Below, one piece after another: positions 33,806-43,961 of a stretch of 64,000 nucleotides of DNA. The DNA is from Flavobacterium sp. CFS9 (GTDB taxonomy: Bacteria > Bacteroidota > Bacteroidia > Flavobacteriales > Flavobacteriaceae): positions 3,844,001-3,908,000 of the forward strand of contig NZ_AP031573.1 in assembly GCF_041154745.1 (NCBI RefSeq), read 5' to 3'. Under the pieces are notes generated by a model, which saw only the letters and a program-made list of their open reading frames with translations, was not told the DNA's origin and searched no databases. Both the position numbers and the translations under genes were made by a program. Numbering within the stretch: the first letter of the stretch is position 1; the number at the start of each line of letters is the position of its first letter.

Positions 33806-34840
33806 TTATTGTTTCTTGAAATATATTTTGTTGGCTAAGTCCCGTAGGTCTGCGGTGTCCGTATTACAAAGAATTATTAGAATTTTATCGAAATTTTTGT
33901 TTGTAATTATCTCAGAATTAAAACCGTCAATATTGCCACTTCTCTTATAGATATTTGTTTTATCATCATAGTAAAATCCAAATGTAGGTTTTCCGGAAAT
34001 CCAGTCTCCAGAATCGTCGGTTTGTGGTTTTAAAAGAAAGTCATTTTTTGATTTTTCAGAAATTAGCTCATTATTTCTGATGGCTATTAAGAGTTTGTGT
34101 AAGTCTTCGGTCGTAGAGTAAAGTGCACCGGCTCCATAATAGTTTGAGATGAATCTTCTGTCATTAAAAAGAGGTTTGTTTTTTTCTCCTTTGCCAAAAG
34201 AATAGTTATGATAACCGTATGCTAAATTTTTGATGACTTCACTTTCTTTTACAAATCCTGTGTTGGTCATTTTTAGGGGCTGGAGAATCAGATCTTCTAT
34301 TGATTTTGAAAAGTCTTTTTTGGTAATCCTTTCAATTGTTTTAGAAAGGAGGATAAAGTCTACATTGTTATAATTGAATTTCAAGGTATCCTTTGGTGAT
34401 TTTTTTACAAATTCTTTTATATAATTGTCGATCGAATATTTGTTTACAACGGCCTTTACAGGTTCGTTTTCCAGTCCTGAATGATGGGTTACTAAATCTT
34501 TAATGAGTATATTTTGACAGTTTTCAGGCAGTTCAGGAATAAATTTTCCCACAGGGTCTTTGATATCGATTAGTCCTTTTTCCTGAAGCTGTAAAATGGC
34601 AAGCGATGTAAAAAGTTTTGTGATGGATGCAATTGGAAATCGGGTTTTGTCATTAATTTCTACATCAAACTGAATATTTGAAAAACCTTTGTTGATTTTT
34701 TGTGTTTGTTTTCCGTCAAAGTATAAAACACTTCCGCTGAAATGCCCGTTTTCATATTCCCGGGTGATGTTTTTCTGAAGATCGTTTTGTGCAAATAGAA
34801 ATAAGGGAAATAATAAAAATAGTGGTAGATGAAGTTTCAT
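33806..34840 (-). CDS. Serine hydrolase, beta-lactamase family, exported
   Basis: 344 residues with a signal peptide (1-18, ending LFAQ). The active-site motifs are RFPIASITKLF (Ser72-x-x-Lys75) and KFNYNNVDFILL (YxN); a late GNIDGFNSEI segment replaces the usual third box. It is related to the 444-residue enzyme at 30847 but lacks its C-terminal extra domain, so the two are paralogues rather than recent duplicates. The substrate is unknown. A palindromic repeat lies upstream. A near-consensus TAATTTTA lies about 25 nt before the start. Confidence 0.9.
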   Translation of the reverse strand: MKLHLPLFLLFPLFLFAQNDLQKNITREYENGHFSGSVLYFDGKQTQKINKGFSNIQFDVEINDKTRFPIASITKLFTSLAILQLQEKGLIDIKDPVGKFIPELPENCQNILIKDLVTHHSGLENEPVKAVVNKYSIDNYIKEFVKKSPKDTLKFNYNNVDFILLSKTIERITKKDFSKSIEDLILQPLKMTNTGFVKESEVIKNLAYGYHNYSFGKGEKNKPLFNDRRFISNYYGAGALYSTTEDLHKLLIAIRNNELISEKSKNDFLLKPQTDDSGDWISGKPTFGFYYDDKTNIYKRSGNIDGFNSEIITNKNFDKILIILCNTDTADLRDLANKIYFKKQ

Positions 34841-34941
34841 ATGCTGTTTTTTTTACATTTCGTTGGTTTAAAATTAAGAATAAAGTGAACCTAACGCAAG
34901 ATTAATGTTTGTAAAAAAAATCAGATTAATTCTTCACCGGT

Positions 34942-34978
34942 AAAACCTGACAGGTTTTGAAAATCTGTTAGGTTTCGC
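34942..34978. repeat. AACCTGACAGGTTTT-type hairpin, possible terminator of the RimK-like gene
   Basis: AAAACCT-GAC-AGGTTTT (34942-34958) is a perfect hairpin. A longer alternative pairs AAACCTGACAG with CTGTTAGGTTT (one mismatch). It is followed on the minus strand by only a short T-tract. A related element is the aroE terminator at 46470. Confidence 0.6.
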
Positions 34979-35015
34979 GGTAAGTATAAGAGGAATTTTT
35001 TAAAAATTCGAAGCG

Positions 35016-36383
35016 TTATAGTTTAAAATTCTTTTCAATCGCTTTAATCATTTCACCTGCTACATCTTTATTGGTGGCGCCTTCAATTCCCTCAAGTCCC
35101 GGAGAAGAGTTTACTTCGAGCAATAAAGGTCCTTTAGAAGAACGAATTATATCAACACCAGCTACTTTTAAGTCCATAGCTTTTGCGGCTTTTATGGCTA
35201 TTTTTTTCTCTTCGGCAGTTACTTTGATGACAGATGCGGTTCCTCCCAAATGTATATTGGCTCTGAATTCACCCGGCATTGCTTCACGCTGAATTGCAGC
35301 AACCACTTTACCGTCGATAACAAAACAGCGAATGTCTTTTCCGTTAGCTTCTTTAATGAATTCCTGAACAAGTATGTTGGCGTTTAAGCTCTTAAAGGCA
35401 TTGATAACACTTTCTGCCGCTTTTTTGGTTTCAGCTAAAACAACCCCTTTTCCCTGAGTTCCTTCCAATAATTTAACGATCAAAGGAGATCCTCCAACCA
35501 TTTTAATTAAATTGTCGGTGTCCAGTGGGGAATTTGCAAATCCGGTCGTTGGAATATCGATTCCGCTGTTTAAAAGAAGCTGCAAAGAGTAAAGTTTATC
35601 ACGTGATTGTGTGATAGCAGTAGCTGAGTTTAGAGTGAAAACCTTCAATGCTTCAAATTGACGGGTCAAGGCACAGCCATAAAAAGTAATGCTTGGTCGG
35701 ATTCTTGGAATAATAGCATCAAACTGATTTAGTATTTTTCCGCCGCGATAATGAATTTCAGGAGTTTTGGCGTCCAGCTTCATGTAACATTCTTTGATAT
35801 TCAAAAAATGCATCTCATGTCCGCGCATTTCACCGGCTTCCATGATTCGTTTATTGCTGTACAATTCAGGATTACTGGCTAAAACTCCGATTCTTAGTCC
35901 TGAGCTTGCTTTTTCAGAATTTTGATAAAGTTCTTTTAAGGCTTCAGGACTTGGCTGTCCTAAAAGATACTTTTCTTCAGGATCCACGAGTACACGTCCG
36001 CTCATGGCTTCACGGCCTAAAAGCATTCGGAAGCCCATAGAATCTCTGTTCGTCAGTGTCATTTCGATTGGCCATTTGATATCGCCAATTTTTAAATGCG
36101 TCTGAATTACATAACGATGTTCTCTAAATCCGCTTGAACTTTTTACAATTCTTTTGTCAACCAACGGAGCTTCACAATGAATGATGGTTTTAATATTATT
36201 CTGAATTGGGTTAATGTCGAATTTTACCCAATTGGTATCATTTTTTATAAAAGGAGCTATGTTTATTGCGTGCATTGCCGAAGTTTTGGCACCGGAATCC
36301 ACGCGGGCCTTGATTGTCGGAATTCCTAGTTCTGGAAATGAGCACCATTCTTCGCTACCTAAAATGACTTTGTTTTGAAGCAT
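35016..36383 (-). CDS. RimK-type ATP-grasp glutamate ligase fused to an N-terminal RimB-like protease domain
   Basis: 455 residues from the ATG at 36383. Residues about 1-135 match the RimB/retropepsin-like ATP-dependent zinc protease domain ([34 protein letters not shown], with Asp in the active DSGAKTSA motif). Residues about 165-455 are an ATP-grasp ligase of the RimK/LysX type: [61 protein letters not shown] and [15 protein letters not shown]. RimK adds glutamate residues to the C-terminus of ribosomal protein S6; RimB can cleave such tails. Having both in one chain suggests an addition/removal cycle. A TTG at 36416 was rejected because it lies in the -7 box. Confidence 0.9.
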   Translation of the reverse strand: MLQNKVILGSEEWCSFPELGIPTIKARVDSGAKTSAMHAINIAPFIKNDTNWVKFDINPIQNNIKTIIHCEAPLVDKRIVKSSSGFREHRYVIQTHLKIGDIKWPIEMTLTNRDSMGFRMLLGREAMSGRVLVDPEEKYLLGQPSPEALKELYQNSEKASSGLRIGVLASNPELYSNKRIMEAGEMRGHEMHFLNIKECYMKLDAKTPEIHYRGGKILNQFDAIIPRIRPSITFYGCALTRQFEALKVFTLNSATAITQSRDKLYSLQLLLNSGIDIPTTGFANSPLDTDNLIKMVGGSPLIVKLLEGTQGKGVVLAETKKAAESVINAFKSLNANILVQEFIKEANGKDIRCFVIDGKVVAAIQREAMPGEFRANIHLGGTASVIKVTAEEKKIAIKAAKAMDLKVAGVDIIRSSKGPLLLEVNSSPGLEGIEGATNKDVAGEMIKAIEKNFKL

Positions 36384-36413
36384 ACGTTGTTTTTTGTTAT
36401 AGAATTTAATGGC

Positions 36414-36421
36414 CAAAAATA
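36414..36421 (-). promoter_or_regulatory. -7 promoter box of the RimB-RimK gene
   Basis: TATTTTTG on the minus strand, a perfect TAnnTTTG match, 30 nt upstream of the ATG at 36383. A TTTG occurs upstream but at a long 24-nt spacing. Confidence 0.45.
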
Positions 36422-36456
36422 GCTATTTGCTTTTATTAAAGGTAGCAAATTATTTA

Positions 36457-36495
36457 AAAAAAATGCCCGTTATGTTATGAAAACGTAACGGGCAT
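36457..36495 (-). terminator. Rho-independent terminator of clpC
   Basis: ATGCCCGTTA (36463-36472) pairs with TAACGGGCAT (36486-36495). The minus-strand product has about seven T next to the stem. It lies 29 bp past the clpC stop. Confidence 0.85.
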
Positions 36496-36523
36496 GTTAT
36501 TCTTGTTATAAATTTAAAGTAAT

Positions 36524-39070
36524 CTATTGATTCGTTGGCTCTTCGGCTTTATGGATTTCTACAGAAAGTTCCTGAGAATCGTCTTTAAGATCCATTAAGA
36601 TTTCATCACCTGAATGTATTTTTGAAGTGATGATCTCTTCAGCCAATACATCTTCGACATATTTCTGAATCGCTCTTTTTAGAGGTCTTGCACCAAATTG
36701 TCTGTCGAAACCTTTTTCTGCAATAAAGGCTTTTGCTTTGTCTGTAAGGCTTAGAATGTAACCTAATTCTGCAATACGAGTGTATAGTTTTTTAAGTTCA
36801 ATTTCGATAATCAAATCAATGTCAGCTTTTTCTAAAGCATTGAATACGATTACATCATCAATTCTGTTTAAGAATTCAGGTGCAAAAGTTTTTTTCAATG
36901 CATTTTCGATAATGCTTTTTGAGTTTTCATCGGCCTGAGCCACTTTCGCAGCAGTTCCGAATCCTACACCTTGACCGAAATCTTTCAATTGACGCGCTCC
37001 AACGTTAGAAGTCATGATGATGATGGTGTTTTTAAAGTCGATTTTACGACCTAAGCTATCCGTCAAATATCCGTCATCCAAAACCTGAAGCATCATATTG
37101 AATACATCCGGATGTGCTTTTTCGATCTCGTCCAAAAGAACTACACAGTAAGGTTTTCTGCGAACTTTTTCAGTCAGTTGACCACCTTCTTCGTATCCTA
37201 CATATCCCGGAGGCGCTCCAACTAAACGAGAGATTGCAAATTTCTCCATATATTCACTCATATCGATACGGATTAACGCATCTTCTGAATCAAATAATTC
37301 TTTTGCCAATACTTTTGCCAATTGTGTTTTACCAACTCCGGTCTGACCTAAGAAGATGAACGAACCAATTGGTTTATTTGGATCTTTAAGTCCGGCTCTG
37401 TTGCGTTGGATAGAACGTGCAATTTTTAAAACAGCTTCGTTTTGTCCGATTACTTTGTTCTGAATTAATTCAGGTAACTGAGCCAATTTGTTGCTTTCAG
37501 TCTGTGCAATTCGGTTCACAGGAATTCCGGTCATCATCGAAACAACATCGGCTACATTGTCTTCTGTAACTTGAATTCTGTTGTTTTTAGAGTCTTCTTC
37601 CCATTGTTCCTGAGCAGTAGCCAGGTCTTTCTCGATGCGTTTTTCATCGTCGCGAAGTTTGGCAGCTTCTTCGTATTTCTGTTTTTTAACCACCATGTTT
37701 TTCATTTCGCGAACTTCTTCCAGCTGACGCTCCAAGTCTAGGATTTGCTTCGGAACATCAATGTTGGTGATGTGTACGCGAGACCCTGCTTCGTCAAGAG
37801 CATCGATGGCTTTGTCCGGTAAGAAACGCTCAGACATGTATCTGTTTGTTAATTTAACACAGGCTTCGATAGCTTCCTGGGTATAAGTTACATTGTGGTG
37901 ATCTTCGTATTTGTCTTTTACATTGTTTAAGATGGCAATGGTTTCTTCAACAGAAGTTGGTTCAACAATTACTTTTTGAAAACGTCTTTCCAATGCGCCG
38001 TCTTTTTCAATATATTGTCTGTATTCGTCAAGAGTTGTAGCTCCAATACATTGGATTTCGCCTCTTGCCAAAGCAGGTTTGAACATGTTCGAAGCATCAA
38101 GTGATCCTGTTGCTCCTCCTGCGCCTACAATGGTGTGAATTTCGTCGATGAAAAGGATGATATCGTCATTTTTCTCCAACTCGTTCATAACGGCTTTCAT
38201 TCTTTCTTCAAACTGACCGCGGTATTTTGTTCCGGCTACTAAGCTGGCAAGGTCAAGAGTAACCACACGTTTGTGAAAAAGTATACGGGAAACTTTTTTC
38301 TGAATAATACGCAAAGCCAGACCTTCTGCAATAGCAGATTTACCAACTCCAGGCTCTCCGATAAGAAGAGGGTTGTTCTTTTTTCTACGGCTTAGAATTT
38401 GAGAAACACGTTCGATTTCTTTCTCGCGTCCTACAACCGGATCCAGTTTTCCTTCCTCTGCCATTTCTGTTAAATCTCTCCCAAAATTGTCCAGTACCGG
38501 GGTTTTGGATTTTTTATTTGACTTATTGGCGGGATTGTTAAAACTACTTTCTTTAAGACTGTCATCTTGTCCTGAATCGTCATTGTATGATTCGTTTCGT
38601 GGCAAGTTTTCTAAGAATTCTTCTTCGTTTGGAGTCATATTTAAATATTGTTCTTTAGCTATGTCATAATCTATTTTTAGTTTATTCAATAGCTTGGTTG
38701 TTGGATCGTTTTCGTTTCGTAAGATGCATAGAAGCAGGTGCGCCGTGCTAATTGACGAGCTTTGAAATACTTTGGCCTCCAGAAAAGTGGTCTTCAGGGC
38801 TCTTTCCGCCTGACGCGTAAGATGAAGGTTTTTCTTTTCGGCATTTACTTCAACGCTTTGATTGGCCGGACTTAGTATTTCTACTTTCCTGCGTAAATGA
38901 TCTAAATCGACTGCAAGGTTATTAAGTATATGAATAGCTTTTCCGTTTCCATCTCTTAAAATGCCCAGCATTAGATGCTCAGTACCAATAAAGTCGTGGC
39001 CCAAACGTAAGGCTTCCTCTTTACTGTAGGTAATAACATCTTTTACTCTTGGTGAAAAATTATCATCCAT
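36524..39070 (-). CDS. clpC: ATP-dependent Clp protease ATP-binding subunit ClpC
   Basis: 848 residues. Order: two Clp N-terminal repeats (1-145, FSPRVKDVITYSKEEALRLGHDFIGTEHLMLGIL), AAA1 with Walker A GEPGVGKS and Walker B LFIDEIH, a UVR-like/middle region (EEAAKLRDDEKRIEKDL) that distinguishes ClpC from ClpB, AAA2 with Walker A GQTGVGKT and Walker B LLDEIEKAH, and a ClpB D2-small domain. It is a hexameric unfoldase that feeds substrates to ClpP and is cytoplasmic. The direct repeat TGTCA-N6-TGTCA on the gene strand about 75-90 nt upstream may be a stress operator. A terminator follows; it is single-gene. Confidence 0.96.
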   Translation of the reverse strand: MDDNFSPRVKDVITYSKEEALRLGHDFIGTEHLMLGILRDGNGKAIHILNNLAVDLDHLRRKVEILSPANQSVEVNAEKKNLHLTRQAERALKTTFLEAKVFQSSSISTAHLLLCILRNENDPTTKLLNKLKIDYDIAKEQYLNMTPNEEEFLENLPRNESYNDDSGQDDSLKESSFNNPANKSNKKSKTPVLDNFGRDLTEMAEEGKLDPVVGREKEIERVSQILSRRKKNNPLLIGEPGVGKSAIAEGLALRIIQKKVSRILFHKRVVTLDLASLVAGTKYRGQFEERMKAVMNELEKNDDIILFIDEIHTIVGAGGATGSLDASNMFKPALARGEIQCIGATTLDEYRQYIEKDGALERRFQKVIVEPTSVEETIAILNNVKDKYEDHHNVTYTQEAIEACVKLTNRYMSERFLPDKAIDALDEAGSRVHITNIDVPKQILDLERQLEEVREMKNMVVKKQKYEEAAKLRDDEKRIEKDLATAQEQWEEDSKNNRIQVTEDNVADVVSMMTGIPVNRIAQTESNKLAQLPELIQNKVIGQNEAVLKIARSIQRNRAGLKDPNKPIGSFIFLGQTGVGKTQLAKVLAKELFDSEDALIRIDMSEYMEKFAISRLVGAPPGYVGYEEGGQLTEKVRRKPYCVVLLDEIEKAHPDVFNMMLQVLDDGYLTDSLGRKIDFKNTIIIMTSNVGARQLKDFGQGVGFGTAAKVAQADENSKSIIENALKKTFAPEFLNRIDDVIVFNALEKADIDLIIEIELKKLYTRIAELGYILSLTDKAKAFIAEKGFDRQFGARPLKRAIQKYVEDVLAEEIITSKIHSGDEILMDLKDDSQELSVEIHKAEEPTNQ

Positions 39071-39142
39071 AATATATAATTGGTATTGTAAATTTAGTGA
39101 ATTACTGTTTGAAAAACAAAAACCGTACCCTTCAGGATCTTC

Positions 39143-39158
39143 TGACAGCTAAGTGACA
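39143..39158 (-). promoter_or_regulatory. TGTCA-N6-TGTCA direct repeat upstream of clpC
   Basis: TGACA at 39143-39147 and 39154-39158 (plus strand), 11 bp apart, just upstream of the likely clpC promoter region. A half-turn-spaced direct repeat fits a regulator site, but no factor is identified. Confidence 0.3.
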
Positions 39159-39279
39159 AAAAAAATAACAATAAAAGCGTTAAAATACGCTTAATTTATT
39201 AACTAAAACCTAAAATAAAGTTGTTAATAAATCATTGAAATAAGTGTAGGTAAATAGCTGAAAAAATTTCAAAAAAACG

Positions 39280-39287
39280 TATCTTGG
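39280..39287 (+). promoter_or_regulatory. Probable -7 promoter box of gyrA
   Basis: TATCTTGG, near-consensus to TAnnTTTG (last bases differ), 40 nt upstream of the ATG at 39328. It is the best candidate in the region. Confidence 0.35.
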
Positions 39288-39327
39288 CACGCTTTGAAAC
39301 TAATATAATTATTTAATATAACAACTT

Positions 39328-41976
39328 ATGTCTGAAGGAGAAAAGTTAATTCCTATTAACATAGAAGATGAAATGAAATCAGCTTACATCGATTATTCGA
39401 TGTCAGTAATCGTATCGAGAGCGCTTCCAGATGTTAGAGATGGCTTGAAACCAGTGCATCGAAGAGTTCTTTACGGAATGTATGACTTAGGAGTAACATC
39501 AAGATCTGCCCACAAAAAATCTGCAAGAATCGTAGGAGAGGTTCTGGGTAAGTATCACCCGCACGGAGATACCTCTGTATATGATGCGATGGTACGTATG
39601 GCTCAGGAATGGAGTATGCGATATTTATTAGTGGATGGTCAGGGTAACTTTGGTTCTGTTGATGGTGACAGTCCGGCAGCAATGCGTTATACTGAGGCCA
39701 GAATGCGCAAAATCTCTGAAGATATTATGGCAGATATCGAAAAAGAAACAGTTGACTTTCAATTGAACTTTGACGATACCTTATATGAACCAAAAGTAAT
39801 GCCTACAAGAGTTCCTACTTTATTAGTAAACGGAGCTACAGGTATTGCAGTAGGTATGGCAACCAATATGCCGCCACACAATTTAACTGAAGTAATCAAT
39901 GGTACACTGGCTTACCTTGATAACAATGATATTGAAGTTGACGAATTAATGACGCATATTAAGGCTCCGGATTTTCCAACCGGTGGTGTAATATACGGCT
40001 ACGAAGGAGTTCGTGAGGCTTTTAAAACCGGTAGAGGACGTATTGTAATGCGTGCTAAAGTTGGCTTTGAAGAAGTTGACGGAAGAGAATGTATTGTGGT
40101 TACCGAGATTCCGTATCAAATCAACAAAGCTGAAATGATCAAGCGTACAGCTGATTTGGTTAACGATAAAAAAATTGAAGGTATTGCGAATATTCGTGAC
40201 GAGTCGGATAGAACAGGTATGCGTATTGTTTATATCCTGAAACGTGATGCTACGCCTAACGTAGTATTGAATACCTTATATAAGTATACATCATTACAAT
40301 CTTCTTTCAGTGTAAATAATATTGCATTGGTAAAAGGTCGCCCGCAAATGCTGAATCTAAAAGATATGATTCATTATTTTATTGAGCACCGTCATGATGT
40401 AGTAGTTCGCAGAACGCAGTTTGAATTGCGTAAAGCAGAAGAAAGAGCGCATATTCTTGAAGGATTAATTATTGCTTCAGATAATATTGATGAAGTGATC
40501 GCGATCATCAGAGGATCTAAAAATACTGAAGAAGCCCGTGAAAAATTAATCGAAAGATTTAATTTATCAGATATTCAGGCACGTGCTATCGTAGAAATGC
40601 GTTTGCGTCAGTTGACAGGTCTGGAGCAAGATAAGTTAAGAGCTGAATTCGAAGAATTAATGAAGTTAATCGAACATTTGAAAGCATTATTGGCAGATGT
40701 AGATTTAAGAACAAATTTAATTAAAGAAGAGCTTGAAGAAATCCGTGAAAAATACGGAGACGATCGTCGTTCTACAATAGAATATGCAGGAGGAGATGTA
40801 AGTATTGAAGATTTAATTGCTGATGAGAATGTGGTAATTACCATTTCACATGCAGGTTATATCAAACGTACTAATCTTACCGAATATAAAACGCAGAACA
40901 GAGGAGGAGTTGGACAAAAAAGTGCAGGAACAAGAGATCAGGATTTCCTTGAGCATATGTTCGTGGCAACCAACCACCAGTATATGATGTTCTTTACCCA
41001 AAAAGGAAAATGTTTCTGGATGCGTGTTTATGAAATTCCGGAGGGAAGTAAAACGGCAAAAGGAAGAGCAATTCAGAACCTGGTTAATATTGAAAGTGAT
41101 GATAAAGTAAAAGCTTTCATTTGTACACAAGACCTAAAAGATAAAGATTACATCAACAGTCATAATCTTGTAATGGTGACTAAACAAGGTCAGGTGAAGA
41201 AAACTTCTTTAGAAAAATATTCTAAACCAAGGGTAAATGGTGTTGCAGCTATTACAATTAAAGAAGGAGACGAGTTACTTGAAGCAAAATTAACCAACGG
41301 AGACAGTCAGATTATTCTGGCAGTGAAATCAGGTAAGCTGGTTCGTTTTGAGGAAACCAAAACACGCCCGATGGGAAGAACGGCTTCAGGAGTTCGTGGA
41401 ATTACTTTAAAAGACGAGAGCGATGAAGTAATTGGTATGGTAACTATTGATAGAGAAGATGTTAACGATTCACAAATTCTGGTTGTAACGGAGAATGGAT
41501 ACGGAAAACGTACCAAATTAGTTGACGATGATGGTGAAGATGTGTACAGAATTACAAATCGTGGAGGTAAAGGAGTTAAAACTCTTAATATTACTGAGAA
41601 AACAGGTAAGTTGATTTCTATCAATGCTGTAACGGATGCGGATGATTTAATGATTATCAACAAGTCCGGATTAACGATTAGAATGGCTATTGAAGATTTA
41701 CGTGTAATGGGTCGCGCAACGCAAGGAGTTCGATTGATTAACTTAAAAGGTAAAGATTCTATTGCGGCCGTAACAAAAGTTATGAAAGATGATGTTGCCG
41801 AAGTTGTTGTAGACGAAGACGGTAACGTTATTGAATCGGCTATTGAAAGAGTAAAACCGGATTTAGAAGTTCTTGAAGACGAAGGTGTTGTGGAAGATGA
41901 GGATGACGAAGATGATGATACGGAAGAAGAGTCTGAAGACGAAGATGATTCTGATGAAGAAGAATCTGAAGAATAA
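39328..41976 (+). CDS. gyrA: DNA gyrase subunit A
   Basis: 882 residues. With GyrB it introduces negative supercoils. The N-terminal breakage-reunion domain begins [38 protein letters not shown]; catalytic Tyr121 lies in MRYTEARM. The quinolone region reads [10 protein letters not shown], with Thr82 at the position of E. coli Ser83 and Asp86 at that of Asp87. The C-terminal beta-pinwheel has several NRGG-type blades (QNRGGVG and TNRGGKG), both differing from the canonical QRRGG(R/K)G GyrA box. The last 32 residues are almost entirely Asp/Glu/Ser, an extended acidic tail. It has no gyrB next to it and is followed by a TPR gene 43 bp downstream. Confidence 0.97.
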   Translation: MSEGEKLIPINIEDEMKSAYIDYSMSVIVSRALPDVRDGLKPVHRRVLYGMYDLGVTSRSAHKKSARIVGEVLGKYHPHGDTSVYDAMVRMAQEWSMRYLLVDGQGNFGSVDGDSPAAMRYTEARMRKISEDIMADIEKETVDFQLNFDDTLYEPKVMPTRVPTLLVNGATGIAVGMATNMPPHNLTEVINGTLAYLDNNDIEVDELMTHIKAPDFPTGGVIYGYEGVREAFKTGRGRIVMRAKVGFEEVDGRECIVVTEIPYQINKAEMIKRTADLVNDKKIEGIANIRDESDRTGMRIVYILKRDATPNVVLNTLYKYTSLQSSFSVNNIALVKGRPQMLNLKDMIHYFIEHRHDVVVRRTQFELRKAEERAHILEGLIIASDNIDEVIAIIRGSKNTEEAREKLIERFNLSDIQARAIVEMRLRQLTGLEQDKLRAEFEELMKLIEHLKALLADVDLRTNLIKEELEEIREKYGDDRRSTIEYAGGDVSIEDLIADENVVITISHAGYIKRTNLTEYKTQNRGGVGQKSAGTRDQDFLEHMFVATNHQYMMFFTQKGKCFWMRVYEIPEGSKTAKGRAIQNLVNIESDDKVKAFICTQDLKDKDYINSHNLVMVTKQGQVKKTSLEKYSKPRVNGVAAITIKEGDELLEAKLTNGDSQIILAVKSGKLVRFEETKTRPMGRTASGVRGITLKDESDEVIGMVTIDREDVNDSQILVVTENGYGKRTKLVDDDGEDVYRITNRGGKGVKTLNITEKTGKLISINAVTDADDLMIINKSGLTIRMAIEDLRVMGRATQGVRLINLKGKDSIAAVTKVMKDDVAEVVVDEDGNVIESAIERVKPDLEVLEDEGVVEDEDDEDDDTEEESEDEDDSDEEESEE

Positions 41977-42019
41977 TAAAAAATAAACCACTTAAAATTA
42001 AATACACAAATTGAACATT

Positions 42020-43288
42020 ATGAAAAGTAAATATGTAATACTTGCGTCAGCCTTATTGATCTCGGTAGCTACTTTTGCTCAAAAGGATCAGATTAAGAGT
42101 GCTGAGAAGGCATTAAAAAGCGGAGATGCTCAGGGGGCACTTACGATCTTAAAAGATGCTGAAAATATGGTAGTAAATGCCAAAGATACTGAACAAGCGC
42201 AGTACTATTTTGTAAAGGGTAACGCTTATTTAGATTTGGCAAATAAAAAAGTAGAAGAAGGAAAGAATCTTTCTTTGGCTGCTGAGACTTATCAGAAATT
42301 AATTGATACTGAAAAAACTTCAGGTAAAGTTAAATTTTCTACTCAGGCTGCAGCTTCTATCACAGAAATTAAAGGAAAGCTGATCAATGCTGCTATTGCT
42401 GATTCTCAGGCAAGCAAGCATGCTGACGGAGCAAAAAAATTGTACGATGCTTATTTATTAGACAGGAAAGATACAATTAATTTATACTACGCGGCTTCTA
42501 CTGCAGTAAATGCTCAGGATTTTGATCTTGCTTTACCAATGTACGAAGAGTTGAAAAAATTAAACTATTCAGGAAAAGGAACAAGCTTTACAGCTGTAAA
42601 TAAAATTTCCGGTAATGAAGATGGTTTCAACAACGCTAAAGATAGAGATTTAGCTGTAAAATTAGGAACTCACGAAAAACCTAAAACTGAAGCTATTCCT
42701 TCTAAAAGAGGTGAAATCTACAAAAACTTAGCTTTAATTTTAGTTCAAAAAGGACGTAGTGAAGATGCTAAAAAAGCGATTGCAGATGCAAGGAAAGCAA
42801 ATCCGGAAGATTCTTCTTTGATCTTAACAGAAGCGAACTTATACCTGGAGTCTAAAGACTACGAAACATACAAAAAATTAGTGGGTGAAGCTTTACAGAA
42901 AGATCCAAACAATGCTGATTTAGTTTTCAACTTAGGAGTAATCAGTGCAAATGCAAAAAACATTGTAGATGCTGAGAAATATTATTTAAAAGCAATTGAA
43001 ATCAATCCGAACTACGCAAATGCTTATCTTAACCTTGCAGCATTAAAATTAGAAGCTGAAAAACCAATCATTGATGAAATGAATAAATTAGGTACTTCTG
43101 CTAAAGATATGAAGCGTTATGATGTATTAAAAGCACAAAGAGAGAATGTTTTTAGAGGAGTTATTCCTTATCTTAAAAAAGCAAACGAGTTAGACCCTAA
43201 AAACGAAGATGTTTCTAAAACGTTATTAGGTGTTTACAAAGCATTAGAAATGACTGCTGAAGCAAAAGCATTGAAAGCTACAATGTAG
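42020..43288 (+). CDS. Tetratricopeptide repeat protein, exported
   Basis: 422 residues from the ATG at 42020 (a TTG 9 nt upstream was rejected). The N-terminus MKSKYVILASALLISVATFAQ is a signal peptide, so the protein is periplasmic or outer-membrane associated. Several TPR-like helix pairs follow; the clearest is DAEKYYLKAIEINPNYANAYLNLAALKLEAEKP (about 320-352), with another in RSEDAKKAIADARKANPEDSSLILTEANLYL. TPR arrays serve as protein-binding scaffolds, partner unknown. The gene lies 43 bp after gyrA in the same direction, so read-through is possible; a hairpin terminator follows. Confidence 0.88.
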   Translation: MKSKYVILASALLISVATFAQKDQIKSAEKALKSGDAQGALTILKDAENMVVNAKDTEQAQYYFVKGNAYLDLANKKVEEGKNLSLAAETYQKLIDTEKTSGKVKFSTQAAASITEIKGKLINAAIADSQASKHADGAKKLYDAYLLDRKDTINLYYAASTAVNAQDFDLALPMYEELKKLNYSGKGTSFTAVNKISGNEDGFNNAKDRDLAVKLGTHEKPKTEAIPSKRGEIYKNLALILVQKGRSEDAKKAIADARKANPEDSSLILTEANLYLESKDYETYKKLVGEALQKDPNNADLVFNLGVISANAKNIVDAEKYYLKAIEINPNYANAYLNLAALKLEAEKPIIDEMNKLGTSAKDMKRYDVLKAQRENVFRGVIPYLKKANELDPKNEDVSKTLLGVYKALEMTAEAKALKATM

Positions 43289-43317
43289 TCTCATTAAAGT
43301 TTAAGATTCTAATATTT

Positions 43318-43374
43318 AAAAATTCCAAATTCCAATGGTGCTATGCATTTTGGAATTTGGAATTTTTTATTTGG
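43318..43374 (+). terminator. Hairpin terminator after the TPR gene (AATTCCAAATTCC repeat)
   Basis: AAAAATTCCAAATTCCA (43318-43334) is the perfect complement of 43351-43367, followed by T-rich sequence and a further TTTGGAATTTT. It is built from a dispersed AATTCCAAATTCC family element also seen near 61540. Confidence 0.7.
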
Positions 43375-43394
43375 AATTTTTTTAATTTTATTTC

Positions 43395-43814
43395 TTAACT
43401 GACTAAGGCAGCAGAAAGTGTAATAGTAGTGTTTAGAAGTTTAGAAATCGGGCAGATTTCTTTTGCCTTTGCTGCTGTTTTTTCAAACTCGTCTGCTGAA
43501 ATGGAAGGTACTTTTCCTTTTAGATCTAAATGAATCAAAGTGATCGAACCGTCTTCAAAGGTTACTGTGGCTTCCGTGGTTAGATCATCGGCTGTATAGC
43601 CACCTTCGTTTAATAAAAAGCTTAATTGCATCGTAAAACAGCCAGAATGGGCTGCAGCAATAAGTTCTTCGGGATTTGTTCCAACACCATCTGCAAATCT
43701 GGTTTTGAACGATAATTGTGCATTGTCTAATGTGGTACTTTGAGTGCTGATGGTTCCTTTTCCTTCCATACCTGTTCCTTTCCAGTTGGCATGTGCTTTT
43801 CTTGTAAATTTCAT
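43395..43814 (-). CDS. OsmC/Ohr family peroxiredoxin-like protein
   Basis: 139 residues, family-typical length. The two redox cysteines are present: AAHSGCFTMQLSFLL (Cys59) and EICPISKLL (Cys125). The GVGTNPEELIAAAHSGCF stretch is the OsmC active-site signature. Family members reduce organic hydroperoxides in the cytoplasm. The gene is convergent with the TPR gene and followed by a terminator hairpin between them that may serve both. Upstream is a nested palindrome of the TTAACCGCAAAG family. No good promoter box was found. Confidence 0.92.
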   Translation of the reverse strand: MKFTRKAHANWKGTGMEGKGTISTQSTTLDNAQLSFKTRFADGVGTNPEELIAAAHSGCFTMQLSFLLNEGGYTADDLTTEATVTFEDGSITLIHLDLKGKVPSISADEFEKTAAKAKEICPISKLLNTTITLSAALVS

Positions 43815-43961
43815 CGTGTTGTGATTTGAATTAATAATTTATTTGGTATTTTATTGATTGTCAGTAAATAATGTGTTTATCAAATATAATCAATATTTTA
43901 CAGAATTGTTTTATGAAGTTCGATTGTAATGTTAAGTTTAAGGTTTTATAGCCGAATGAAT

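Noticed and set aside
36384..36416. TTG at 36416 as start of the RimB-RimK gene
   Set aside because: It overlaps the -7 box, and the added residues are not part of the domain.
41307..41663. 118-codon open frame on the minus strand inside gyrA
   Set aside because: Lies wholly within an unmistakable gyrA on the other strand; composition is that of an antisense shadow.
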